Assembly: GCA_035503515.1 (NCBI GenBank)
Contig: DATJTJ010000100.1
Coordinates: forward strand, 1 to 12,649
DNA: 12,649 nt
Source: DAIDKA01 sp035503515
Lineage (GTDB): Bacteria > Pseudomonadota > Gammaproteobacteria > Steroidobacterales > Steroidobacteraceae
Direction: 5' to 3'
Part shown: positions 1 through 7,858 of the stretch, piece after piece
Layout of the letters: every line of letters begins with the position of its first letter
Position numbering within the stretch: position 1 is the stretch's first letter
Notes under the pieces: model-generated
What the model saw: only the letters and a program-made list of their open reading frames with translations
Database searches by the model: none
Told to the model about the DNA's origin: nothing
Position numbers and translations under genes: made by a program

Positions 1-1
1 T

Positions 2-199
2 CCGGGCATCTTCCACACGCCGATGCTGGCCGGGATGCCCCCGGAAGTGCAGGCATCCCTGGGCAAGCAGATCCCCTTCCCTTCGCGCCTGGGCAAGCCT
101 GCGGAATTCGCCGCGCTCGCCGCAAGCATCATCACCAATCCGATGCTCAACGGCACCACCATCCGGCTGGATGGCGCCATTCGCATGCAACCCAAATAG
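2..199 (+). CDS. 3-hydroxyacyl-CoA dehydrogenase, SDR family, HSD17B10-like (C-terminal fragment)
   Basis: Only the last 65 residues are present; the gene begins left of the window. The visible tail PGIFHTPML...IPFPSRLGKPAEF...NPMLNGTTIRLDGAIRM is the substrate-loop and C-terminal signature of the short-chain dehydrogenase/reductase branch that includes mitochondrial HSD17B10 (type-2 3-hydroxyacyl-CoA dehydrogenase). Those enzymes oxidise 3-hydroxyacyl-CoA or 2-methyl-3-hydroxybutyryl-CoA with NAD+ in fatty-acid and isoleucine breakdown. The Rossmann glycine motif and the catalytic Ser-Tyr-Lys lie outside the window and cannot be checked. It ends 19 bases before the ATG of the ETF:ubiquinone oxidoreductase gene, which also serves acyl-CoA oxidation. 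I am confident of the family and fairly sure of the HSD10-like subgroup; exact substrate is unknown. Confidence 0.85.
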   Translation, partial: PGIFHTPMLAGMPPEVQASLGKQIPFPSRLGKPAEFAALAASIITNPMLNGTTIRLDGAIRMQPK

Positions 200-205
200 C
201 TTCGC

Positions 206-211
206 TACAAT
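206..211 (+). promoter_or_regulatory. Putative -10 hexamer for the ETF-QO gene, giving a leaderless transcript
   Basis: TACAAT (5 of 6 matches to TATAAT) lies in the 19-base gap after the SDR gene. Exactly 7 bases separate it from the A of the ATG at 219, so a typical start site would fall at or next to the start codon. There is no purine-rich ribosome binding site in the gap. No good -35 box is visible: it would fall in the end of the SDR gene. This is a prediction from spacing only. Confidence 0.45.
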
Positions 212-218
212 TCCCGCA

Positions 219-1817
219 ATGAGCAGAGATGTCCTTGAATACGACGCCCTGATCGTCGGGGCGGGTCCGGCGGGCCTGTCCTGCGCGATCCGTCTGAAGC
301 AGCTGAAACCCGACATCAACGTCTGCGTGCTGGAGAAAGGCGCCGCCGTCGGCGCCCATTCGCTGTCCGGGGCAGTCATCGAGCCCGGTCCGCTGGATGC
401 CCTGCTGCCCGAATGGCGCAAGACGCCCCCTGGAATCTGCGTGCCGGCGAAGCGCGATGAATTCCGGCTGCTGACGCGCACCGGCAGCATCCGCTTGCCG
501 ACGCCGCCGCAGATGAACAACCACGGCAACCTGATCGTGTCGCTGGGACTGCTCACCGCCTGGATGGGACAGCAGGCCGAGAAGCTCGGCGTGGACGTGT
601 TCCCGGGTTTTGCCGCAGCCGAACCCCTGATCGACGACCACGGTGCGGTAGCGGGCGTACAGATCGGTGACATGGGACTTACGAACTCCGGGGAACCCGG
701 TCCCCACTACTCGGCAGGCCCCGAGGTGCGCGCGCCGCTGACATTCATCGCCGAAGGCGCCCGCGGCAGTCTTGCCAAGGTCCTCATCCGCCGCTACGGC
801 CTTGACGCCAGATCCGGTCCGCAGACCTACGGGCTGGGTATGAAGGAACTGTGGCAGCTCCCCAAGGGGCGCAGCGAACCCGGTCTCATCCAGCACACCG
901 TCGGCTGGCCGCTCGATACGGCAACCTACGGCGGCAGTTTCCTCTACCACCTGGACCAGGATCGGGTGTACGTGGGCTTCGTCACGGGCCTGGACTATGC
1001 GGACCCCCGGCTCATGCCCTTCGAGGCGTTCCAGCAGTTCAAGAATCACCCGAGCATCCGCCCCCTGCTCGAAGGCGGCGAGATTCTCGCGGCCGGCGCG
1101 CGTTCCATCGCTGCCGGCGGCTGGCAATCGATTCCGCAGCTGGCCATGCCCGGGGCGGTCCTCATCGGGGATACCGCGGGTGGCCTTAACGTGCCGAAGA
1201 TCAAGGGCGTGCACCAGGCCGTGCGCTCGGGTGTCCTGTCCGCCGAGGAGTTCGCGCGGACCGGTTCGATGCAGGGTTTCGAGGCCCGCTGGCGCAATTC
1301 TCCGGCGGGCCGCGAACTCAGGTCCGTGCGCAACATAAAGCCCGGCTTCAAAGGTGGGCTGTGGATGGGGCTGGCCAATGGCGTCCTGGAGACGCTCACG
1401 GGTGGCCGATTGCCCTGGACGCTCAGGCACCGCCCGGATCATGAGCAGATGAAGACCCTCGGTCAGCAGGTACCCGTCGAGCGTCACTGGACGGATCGCA
1501 CGCTGCCGCCGCGGGATCGGCTGGCGTCGGTGTTCTTCGCCTCGACCACCCACGAGGAGTCGCAACCGGCGCATCTGAAGGTGCGCGATCCCGCGGTGTG
1601 CGTGGAGCGCTGCAGCCGCGAGTTCGGCAATCCCTGCCAGCGGTTCTGTCCCGCGAACGTGTACGAAATGGTGGACGACGGCCAGGGCGGCAAGCGCCTG
1701 CAGATCAACGCCGCCAATTGCGTCCACTGCAAGGCCTGCGACATCAAGGACCCGTACGGGATCATCGACTGGACCACGCCGGAAGGCGGGTCGGGCCCGA
1801 ACTACCAGGCGCTGTAA
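219..1817 (+). CDS. Electron-transfer flavoprotein:ubiquinone oxidoreductase (ETF dehydrogenase)
   Basis: This 532-residue FAD and [4Fe-4S] enzyme takes electrons from reduced ETF, loaded by acyl-CoA and related dehydrogenases, and reduces ubiquinone at the inner membrane. The N-terminal FAD-binding motif VGAGPAGL is at residues 13-20. The C-terminal ferredoxin-like domain has a Cys-rich stretch (C461, C465, C473, C477) followed by CVHCKAC. By spacing, C477, C501, C504 and C507 are the likely cluster ligands, as in the mitochondrial enzyme. It ends PNYQAL, close to the family end. Length is near the usual ~545. I chose ATG 219 because it gives the normal distance to the FAD motif; an ATG at 171 in the same frame would overlap the SDR gene and add 16 unrelated residues. 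No Shine-Dalgarno precedes it. The zapE gene follows 7 bases later. Confidence 0.95.
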   Translation: MSRDVLEYDALIVGAGPAGLSCAIRLKQLKPDINVCVLEKGAAVGAHSLSGAVIEPGPLDALLPEWRKTPPGICVPAKRDEFRLLTRTGSIRLPTPPQMNNHGNLIVSLGLLTAWMGQQAEKLGVDVFPGFAAAEPLIDDHGAVAGVQIGDMGLTNSGEPGPHYSAGPEVRAPLTFIAEGARGSLAKVLIRRYGLDARSGPQTYGLGMKELWQLPKGRSEPGLIQHTVGWPLDTATYGGSFLYHLDQDRVYVGFVTGLDYADPRLMPFEAFQQFKNHPSIRPLLEGGEILAAGARSIAAGGWQSIPQLAMPGAVLIGDTAGGLNVPKIKGVHQAVRSGVLSAEEFARTGSMQGFEARWRNSPAGRELRSVRNIKPGFKGGLWMGLANGVLETLTGGRLPWTLRHRPDHEQMKTLGQQVPVERHWTDRTLPPRDRLASVFFASTTHEESQPAHLKVRDPAVCVERCSREFGNPCQRFCPANVYEMVDDGQGGKRLQINAANCVHCKACDIKDPYGIIDWTTPEGGSGPNYQAL

Positions 1818-1824
1818 ACACTCC

Positions 1825-2940
1825 GTGCGGCCGGAACAGAGGGAGAGCCTGCAGGAACTCTATCGCCGGGAACTGCGTGAGCACGGCTATCAGCCGGACG
1901 CGGCGCAACTGGCGGCGGTGCTGGCGCTGTCGGAGCTGCGGCAACGGCTCATCCGGCGCCACCGCGCGGGGCGCACCGGCCTCAAGGTGCTGCGTGCAGT
2001 ACTGCGACGCCCGCCCGCGCCGCCCGAAACCGGTCTTTACCTCTGGGGCGCGGTGGGCCGCGGCAAGACCTGGCTCATGGACATGTTCTTCCAGAGTCTG
2101 CCGTTTGCGCAAAAGCGCCGCCGCCACTTCCACCGCTTCATGCAGGAGGTCCACCAGGGGCTGCGGGACCATGCGGGCCACCAGGCACCCCTCGAACTCG
2201 TCGCCGACGGCATCGCCGAGGGCGTGCAGGTGCTGTGCTTCGATGAGTTCTTCGTCAGCGACATCGCCGATGCGATGATCCTCGGCACCTTGCTTGCCGC
2301 GCTGTTCGCGCGCGGCGTGACGCTGGTCGCCACCTCGAACTGTGCGCCCGATGACCTGTACCGCGAAGGGCTGCAACGGCAGCGATTCCTGCCGGCCATC
2401 GACGAGATCAGGCAACACACGCGGGTGCTCGCGATGGACGCCGGCACCGACTACCGGCTGCGCCGCCTGACGCGGGCCGGCACTTACCTGCCGAGCGCGA
2501 GTCCGGAGACCGCGGCACGCATGGCCGGGCTGTACCGGACGCTCACGCACGGGGCCGACGCCGCGCCGGGCGCGATCGAGATCGCCGGACGACGGATCGC
2601 AACCCTCGGCCAGGATCCACTGGCGGTGTGGTTCGATTTCCGGGCCATCTGTGAGGGCGCGCGCAGCACCGAGGATTACATCGAAGTCGCACGCACCTGG
2701 CCCGCGGTATTCGTATCGCAGGTCCCGGTGCTGGGCCTGCCGGACGAGGACGCGGCGCGACGCCTCATCGCGCTGGTGGACGAACTCTATGACCGCAGCG
2801 TCAAACTGGTCATCAGCGCCGCTGCGGGCGTCGCGCAGATCTATGAGGGCGAACGGCTGCGGTTCGAATTCCAGCGAACGGTGAGCCGCCTGACCGAAAT
2901 GCAATCGGCACAGTACCTGTCCCGGCCGCACCGCCCCTGA
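1825..2940 (+). CDS. zapE: Cell division protein ZapE / AFG1-family AAA-type ATPase
   Basis: 371 residues, almost the length of E. coli ZapE (375). Walker A GAVGRGKT is at residues 75-82, Walker B VLCFDEFF at 136-143, sensor-1-like VATSN at 168-172, and the family blocks DLYREGLQRQRFLPAID (177-193) and KFEFQR-like RFEFQRTVSRL near the end are all present, so the ATPase looks intact. In E. coli ZapE associates with the Z ring and modulates FtsZ at late constriction. Mitochondrial homologues (AFG1/LACE1) act in quality control of respiratory proteins. The start is GTG at 1825, 7 bases after the ETF-QO stop. No ribosome binding site precedes it, so expression may depend on translational coupling to ETF-QO. 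A later start would remove part of the N-terminal helical region. Confidence 0.95.
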   Translation: MRPEQRESLQELYRRELREHGYQPDAAQLAAVLALSELRQRLIRRHRAGRTGLKVLRAVLRRPPAPPETGLYLWGAVGRGKTWLMDMFFQSLPFAQKRRRHFHRFMQEVHQGLRDHAGHQAPLELVADGIAEGVQVLCFDEFFVSDIADAMILGTLLAALFARGVTLVATSNCAPDDLYREGLQRQRFLPAIDEIRQHTRVLAMDAGTDYRLRRLTRAGTYLPSASPETAARMAGLYRTLTHGADAAPGAIEIAGRRIATLGQDPLAVWFDFRAICEGARSTEDYIEVARTWPAVFVSQVPVLGLPDEDAARRLIALVDELYDRSVKLVISAAAGVAQIYEGERLRFEFQRTVSRLTEMQSAQYLSRPHRP

Positions 2941-2960
2941 TCATTCGCGACCGCCGGGCG

Positions 2961-2966
2961 TATACT
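2961..2966 (+). promoter_or_regulatory. Putative -10 hexamer for the glutamate dehydrogenase gene, giving a leaderless transcript
   Basis: TATACT (5 of 6 matches to TATAAT) lies in the 33-base gap after zapE. Exactly 7 bases separate it from the ATG at 2974, the same spacing as for ETF-QO. No Shine-Dalgarno is present. The -35 region is weak: at 17-base spacing it is TGATCA, which overlaps the zapE stop. Start of transcription at the ATG is inferred and not shown. Confidence 0.5.
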
Positions 2967-2973
2967 GCGGCGC

Positions 2974-5900
2974 ATGTCAGCCGAGATACCCGCGGTCCGG
3001 GTTCGCCTCATCGACCGCATCGTGTTGGCCGCGGGCGGCCCGGCGCGCAAGGCAGGCGCTACTGACGACGGATCCTTCCTGCGGCGCTACTTCATGGGCG
3101 TCGCGCAGGAGGATCTCGCGGCGCGCGACCCATCCTATCTGGCACGCATCGCGCTCGCGCACCGGCGGGCAGGCGAACGACGCCCGCCGGGCCGGCCGCT
3201 GGTGAGCGTCCTCGACGCGCAGCTGACGGATGACGCGCGCGGCGCGGATAGGCCCGGCGCGCACACCCTCGTGGCCGTGGTCACCGACGACATGCCGTTC
3301 CTGGTGGACTCGCTGTTCCTCGCGTTCAATCGTCTGGGAATCGGCGTGCACCTGATCATCCATCCGCTGTTCGAGGTCCGGCGGGACCGCGCCGGCCGTC
3401 TGCTCTCGATGGCGGACGGCAGCGCCGCGCGGCGCGAGTCCTGGCAGTTGTTTGAAGTGGACCGGCAGATCGATCCGCAACGGCTGAGACTGCTGACCCG
3501 CACCCTGGCTGCCACCCTCGCCGACGTGCGGGTCGCGGTCGCCGACTGGCGCCCGATGCTCGAACAGGCGCGGGTCGCGGCGCGTGAACTGCAGGATCCC
3601 GGGGTGCCGCCCGAGTCGGATCCGACCGAGGCCCAGGCGCTCATCGAATGGATGGTCGCGGGTCATTTCACGTTCCTCGGATATCGCCGCTATCGCCTGC
3701 AGCGCGGCGCGCGCAAGGATCTGCTGCTGCCGCAGTCCGCCTCCGGCCTCGGCATCCTGCGTGCCGCCCGTCCCGGCGTCGCCACGCCGGCGCCCACCGC
3801 GCTCACGGGCGCATTGCGCCGCGAGGCGCGCTCGGCCCGGGCGGTGCTGGTCACGAAGGCCAATTCACGCGCGACGGTGCATCGCGGCAGCTACCTGGAC
3901 TATGTCGGCGTGCGCATCTTCGACGCGCGCGGCCGGGTCACGGGCGAGCACCGCTTCCTGGGACTGTGGACGTCCTCGGCCTACGAGAGCAGCCCGCGAT
4001 CGATCCCGATGCTGAAGGACAAGATCGAGGCCGTCGTCGGCGCCTTCAACGCCGCGCCCCACAGCCACGACGCCAAGGCGCTGCTGCACGTCCTGGAGAC
4101 GTACCCCCGCGATGAGCTCTTCCAGGCCACCATCCCCGAGCTGATCCGCAACGTCCGCGGCATCGTCAATCTCTACGAGCGGGCGCAGGTGCGCCTGTTC
4201 GCGCGGCGCGACCCGTTCGACCGCTTCTACTCCTGCCTGGTGTACGTGCCGCGCGATCGCTACGACTCCAGGGTGCGCTCGCGCATCGAGGCGGTGCTGC
4301 TCGGGGAGTTCGGCGGCGAGGCGGTGGAGACCCAGGTGCAGCTCTCGGAATCCACCCTGGCGCGGCTGTACGTCGTGGTACGCCTGGGCGATCGGCCCCG
4401 GCTGCGGACCGACCCGGCGCGGATAGAACGCGCGCTGGCGCGCGCCGCTTCCACCTGGCAGGCCGGTCTGCGCGATGCACTGACGTCCGGCATGGATGAA
4501 GCCGCGGCACTGGTGCTGTGGTCGCAGTTCGCAGGCGTGTTCCCGGCGGCCTACACCGAGCAGGTCTCACCCGCAGCGGCGCTGGCGGACATCGCCGAAC
4601 TCGTGGCGCTGGGCCCGGAACCAGGCGCGATGCGGCTGCGGCTGCATCGGGCCGCCGGTGAGGCGGACACGCAGCTGCACCTGACCCTGTTCCGGCGCGG
4701 CGCCGCGGTTTCCATCTCCGACGTCGTGCCGGTGATGGAGAACTTCGGGCTGCGCGTCATTGCCGAGCAGCCCTATGAAATCCGCTGGCCGGCGGACACG
4801 CCGGTGCGCATCCAGGACTTCGAGCTGGCCCATGCCACCCCGTTCGACATCGGCAGGCTCGGCGGCAAGCTCACCGCCGCGATCGAGTGCGTCTGGACGG
4901 GGCTTTCCGAAAACGACGGCTTCAACCGGCTGCTGCCGCTGACCGGGCTGGGCGTGCGCGAGATCATGGTGCTGCGCGCCTGCGGGCGCTACCTGCTGCA
5001 GACCGGCCTGCCCTTCAGCCAGGCCTACATGGAGCGTGTGCTGCAGGCGAACCCGCGACTCGCCCGGCGACTTTTCGAACTGTTCGAACGTCAGCTCAAT
5101 CCGGCGCGCTCGCCCGCGGCCCGCGCCAGGATCCAGCCCCTGGAGGATGCCATCGCGCGGGACCTCGAGGCGGTGACGAGCCTGGACGCCGACCGCATCC
5201 TGCGGGCCTTCCTGCACGTGATCCGCGCCATCGTGCGCACCAACTTCTGGCAAACCGTCGATGGCGCATCACGCCCATGCCTGTCGCTGAAACTGGACTC
5301 GCATGCGATTCCCGAGCTGCCCCTGCCGCGGCCGCTGTTCGAAGTGTTCGTGTACAGCCCCGAGGTCGAGGCCATTCACCTGCGCATGGCGCAGGTTGCG
5401 CGTGGCGGCATCCGCTGGTCCGACCGGCGTGAGGATTTCCGCACCGAAGTGCTGGGACTGATGAAGGCGCAGAACGTCAAGAACACGGTCATCGTGCCCA
5501 TGGGCGCCAAGGGTGGCTTCGTCGTCAAGCGCCCGCAGGCCACGACGGCCGCCGACCGTCAGCGCGAAGGCATCCGCTGCTACCAGCTGTTCATGCGCGG
5601 CCTGCTCGACATCACCGACAACATCGTGAATCTGCAGGTCGTGCCGCCACGGCAGGTGACACGGCGCGATCCCGACGATCCCTACCTGGTGGTCGCCGCG
5701 GACAAGGGCACGGCGAGCTTCTCGGATATCGCCAATGCCATCTCCGCCGAGTACTCGTTCTGGCTGGGGGATGCGTTCGCCTCGGGGGGCTCGGCAGGTT
5801 ACGACCACAAGAAGATGGGCATCACGGCGCGCGGTGCATGGGAATCCGTGAAGCGCCATTTCCGCGAACTGGGCCGCGATATCCAGGCCGAGGACTTCAC

Positions 5901-7785
5901 GGTGTGCGGCATCGGGGACATGTCCGGGGATGTGTTCGGCAACGGGATGCTGCTGTCGAAGCACATCCGGCTGGTCGCAGCCTTCGATCACCGGCATATC
6001 TTCCTGGATCCGGCCCCGGACCCTGCGGCCTCGTTCGCCGAGCGGCAGCGGTTGTTCGCGCTGCCGGCCTCCTCCTGGGACGACTACTCGCGAAAACTCA
6101 TCTCCCGCGGCGGTGGCGTATTCCCGCGCGGCGCGAAATCGATCGCGCTGTCGGGCGAGGCGCGCGCCCTGCTCGGCCTGACCGGCGCGGCCGCCACGCC
6201 ACTGGAGGTCATCCGGGCCATCCTGATGATGCCGGTGGACCTGCTGTGGAACGGTGGCATCGGCACCTACGTGAAGGCGACGAACGAAACCCACGCCCAG
6301 ATCGGTGACCGCAGCAACGATGCGCTGCGGATCAATGGCGCGGAGCTGCGCGCCAGGGTGGTCGGCGAAGGCGGCAACCTCGGGCTGTCGCAGCAGGGGC
6401 GGATCGAATACGCGCTGCAGGGCGGGCGGCTGAACACGGATTTCATCGACAACTCCGCCGGCGTCAATACCTCCGATGTGGAGGTGAACCTGAAGATTCT
6501 GCTCAACCCGCAGGTCGCCGCCGGCAAGCTTGCTCTCAAAGCACGGGACCGGCTGCTCACCCGCATGACCGCGGACGTGGCGGCGCTGGTCCTGCGCAAC
6601 AACTATCTGCAGAGCCAGGCGCTGAGCATCCTCGAAGCACAGGCCGTCGCGCGGCTCCCGGAACATCAGCACCTGATGCGGCAGCTGGAGCACAGTGGCG
6701 ACCTGAACCGGCGCATCGAGTTCCTGCCCGACGACGAGGCGGTCGCGCAGCGGCACAAGCAGTCCAGGGGTCTGACTCGCCCCGAGCTCGCCGTGCTGCT
6801 GTCCTACGGCAAGATCTGGCTCAGCCATCACCTGGTGCAGTCGGACGTGCCCGAGGATCCGTACCTGTCGCAGGAACTGGAACGGTACTTTCCCGAGGCG
6901 GTCCGCGGACGCTTCGCGCGCGCCATCGGCAGACACCGGCTGCGCCGCGAGATCATCGCCACGGCGACCACCAACAGCCTGGTGAACCGGATGGGTCCGG
7001 CCTTCGTCAATCGTGCGCAGGAGGAGACCGGCGCCTCCCCGGCGCGGGTGGCGCGCGCCTACACCGCGGCGCGCGAGGTGTTCGAGACCCGGGATCTGTG
7101 GGCGCACATCGAAGGCCTGGACAATCGCGTACCGGCCGAGATCCAGTACGCCATGCTGAATGAGACCAGCCGGCTGCTGCGGCACCTGAGCTACTGGTTG
7201 CTCAAGTATCGCCAGGACCTGTCCATCGATGCGGCGGTGGGAAAACTGCGCGGCTCGGTCCGCACCCTGACCGCACACCTCGCCGAGGCACTGGCGGGCC
7301 AGTGGCGCAGCAACTACCTGGCCGTGCTCGCGAGATATACCGACGCCCGCGTCCCGCACCCGCTGGCGAAACGCCTCGCGCTGCTCGATGCGCAGAACTG
7401 CACGCTGGATATCGTGGAACTGGCGGCGGGCGCCAAGGTGCCCGTCACTGACGCCGCCCACGTCTACTTCGGTCTCGGCGCCCGGCTGGGCCTGGACTGG
7501 ATCCATGCGCAGGTGGAGGCGCTGCAGATCGATGGCAACTGGCAGGTCGTGGCGCGCACCGGCCTGCGCGACAGCCTGTACCAGTCCCATCGGGCGCTGG
7601 CGCACAAGGCGCTGGCACTGGCGCGCCGGGGCAGTCCTGCTGCGCGCATCGACGCCTGGATCAGCGCCAGCGCCCGCGACCTGGCGCAATGGGAACGTAT
7701 GCAGGCCGACATGCGGGCCGCGGGCGCCGCGGACTTTGCGACCTTGTCGGTGGGCATCGAGGCTCTGCGTCGCTTGGCCGTGTGA
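2974..7785 (+). CDS. gdhB: NAD-specific glutamate dehydrogenase, large (~180 kDa) type
   Basis: 1603 residues, matching the large GDH class known from Pseudomonas (about 1620). It interconverts glutamate with 2-oxoglutarate and ammonium using NAD, mainly in glutamate catabolism. The first ~700 residues are the long N-terminal regulatory region, described in the family as ACT-like. The catalytic part has RGGIRWSDR (810-818), NVKNTVIVPMGAKGGF (834-849, likely active-site lysine K846), ADKGTASFSD (909-918), the dinucleotide-binding segment VCGIGDMSGDVFGNG (977-991) and VVGEGGNLGL from about residue 1129. A helical C-terminal region of ~370 residues follows. No frameshift or missing block is visible. 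ATG 2974 follows zapE by 33 bases and has its own likely promoter. Codon use resembles the neighbours. The symbol follows Pseudomonas usage. Confidence 0.96.
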   Translation: MSAEIPAVRVRLIDRIVLAAGGPARKAGATDDGSFLRRYFMGVAQEDLAARDPSYLARIALAHRRAGERRPPGRPLVSVLDAQLTDDARGADRPGAHTLVAVVTDDMPFLVDSLFLAFNRLGIGVHLIIHPLFEVRRDRAGRLLSMADGSAARRESWQLFEVDRQIDPQRLRLLTRTLAATLADVRVAVADWRPMLEQARVAARELQDPGVPPESDPTEAQALIEWMVAGHFTFLGYRRYRLQRGARKDLLLPQSASGLGILRAARPGVATPAPTALTGALRREARSARAVLVTKANSRATVHRGSYLDYVGVRIFDARGRVTGEHRFLGLWTSSAYESSPRSIPMLKDKIEAVVGAFNAAPHSHDAKALLHVLETYPRDELFQATIPELIRNVRGIVNLYERAQVRLFARRDPFDRFYSCLVYVPRDRYDSRVRSRIEAVLLGEFGGEAVETQVQLSESTLARLYVVVRLGDRPRLRTDPARIERALARAASTWQAGLRDALTSGMDEAAALVLWSQFAGVFPAAYTEQVSPAAALADIAELVALGPEPGAMRLRLHRAAGEADTQLHLTLFRRGAAVSISDVVPVMENFGLRVIAEQPYEIRWPADTPVRIQDFELAHATPFDIGRLGGKLTAAIECVWTGLSENDGFNRLLPLTGLGVREIMVLRACGRYLLQTGLPFSQAYMERVLQANPRLARRLFELFERQLNPARSPAARARIQPLEDAIARDLEAVTSLDADRILRAFLHVIRAIVRTNFWQTVDGASRPCLSLKLDSHAIPELPLPRPLFEVFVYSPEVEAIHLRMAQVARGGIRWSDRREDFRTEVLGLMKAQNVKNTVIVPMGAKGGFVVKRPQATTAADRQREGIRCYQLFMRGLLDITDNIVNLQVVPPRQVTRRDPDDPYLVVAADKGTASFSDIANAISAEYSFWLGDAFASGGSAGYDHKKMGITARGAWESVKRHFRELGRDIQAEDFTVCGIGDMSGDVFGNGMLLSKHIRLVAAFDHRHIFLDPAPDPAASFAERQRLFALPASSWDDYSRKLISRGGGVFPRGAKSIALSGEARALLGLTGAAATPLEVIRAILMMPVDLLWNGGIGTYVKATNETHAQIGDRSNDALRINGAELRARVVGEGGNLGLSQQGRIEYALQGGRLNTDFIDNSAGVNTSDVEVNLKILLNPQVAAGKLALKARDRLLTRMTADVAALVLRNNYLQSQALSILEAQAVARLPEHQHLMRQLEHSGDLNRRIEFLPDDEAVAQRHKQSRGLTRPELAVLLSYGKIWLSHHLVQSDVPEDPYLSQELERYFPEAVRGRFARAIGRHRLRREIIATATTNSLVNRMGPAFVNRAQEETGASPARVARAYTAAREVFETRDLWAHIEGLDNRVPAEIQYAMLNETSRLLRHLSYWLLKYRQDLSIDAAVGKLRGSVRTLTAHLAEALAGQWRSNYLAVLARYTDARVPHPLAKRLALLDAQNCTLDIVELAAGAKVPVTDAAHVYFGLGARLGLDWIHAQVEALQIDGNWQVVARTGLRDSLYQSHRALAHKALALARRGSPAARIDAWISASARDLAQWERMQADMRAAGAADFATLSVGIEALRRLAV

Positions 7786-7814
7786 TCGCGCAAGACGCTG
7801 CGCGCCCTTCGCGG

Positions 7815-7820
7815 TAGTAT
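7815..7820 (+). promoter_or_regulatory. Putative -10 hexamer for gpmA
   Basis: TAGTAT lies in the 73-base gap between gdhB and gpmA. At 17-base spacing the upstream hexamer is AAGACG, sharing only the GAC core with the -35 consensus. It would give a leader of about 30 bases that includes the GGAGGG ribosome binding site. It is a plausible but weak promoter call. Confidence 0.35.
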
Positions 7821-7844
7821 CAAAACCACGAACCCAGCGTCGCC

Positions 7845-7850
7845 GGAGGG
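7845..7850 (+). promoter_or_regulatory. Ribosome binding site for gpmA
   Basis: GGAGGG, 8 bases before the GTG at 7859. This strong Shine-Dalgarno decides the start. It argues against any start further upstream in the same frame, which would run into the end of gdhB. Confidence 0.8.
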
Positions 7851-7858
7851 TCGATCAC

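Noticed and set aside
147..1727. Long open frame of about 526 codons antisense to ETF-QO
   Set aside because: It mirrors a certain gene in GC-rich DNA. Its translation is rich in Arg, Gly, His and Ala with no recognisable motif, as expected of a shadow frame.
1762..2931. Open frame antisense to zapE, about 389 codons
   Set aside because: Same cause; composition is typical of reverse-complement shadows and zapE has all its motifs.
5269..7689. Open frame of about 806 codons antisense to the glutamate dehydrogenase gene
   Set aside because: Striking in length, but the sense frame is an intact, motif-complete enzyme. High third-position GC suppresses stops on the opposite strand, and the product shows no domain.
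7388..7858. In-frame extension of gpmA into the end of gdhB
   Set aside because: The 157 extra codons overlap the gdhB C-terminus, are very rich in Arg/Trp/Cys, and the GGAGGG-GTG start gives exactly the family N-terminus.
7786..7858. A rho-independent terminator after gdhB
   Set aside because: There are short GCGC/CGCG inverted pieces near 7788-7812, but no convincing stem and no T-run follows; the gap is better explained by the gpmA promoter and leader.
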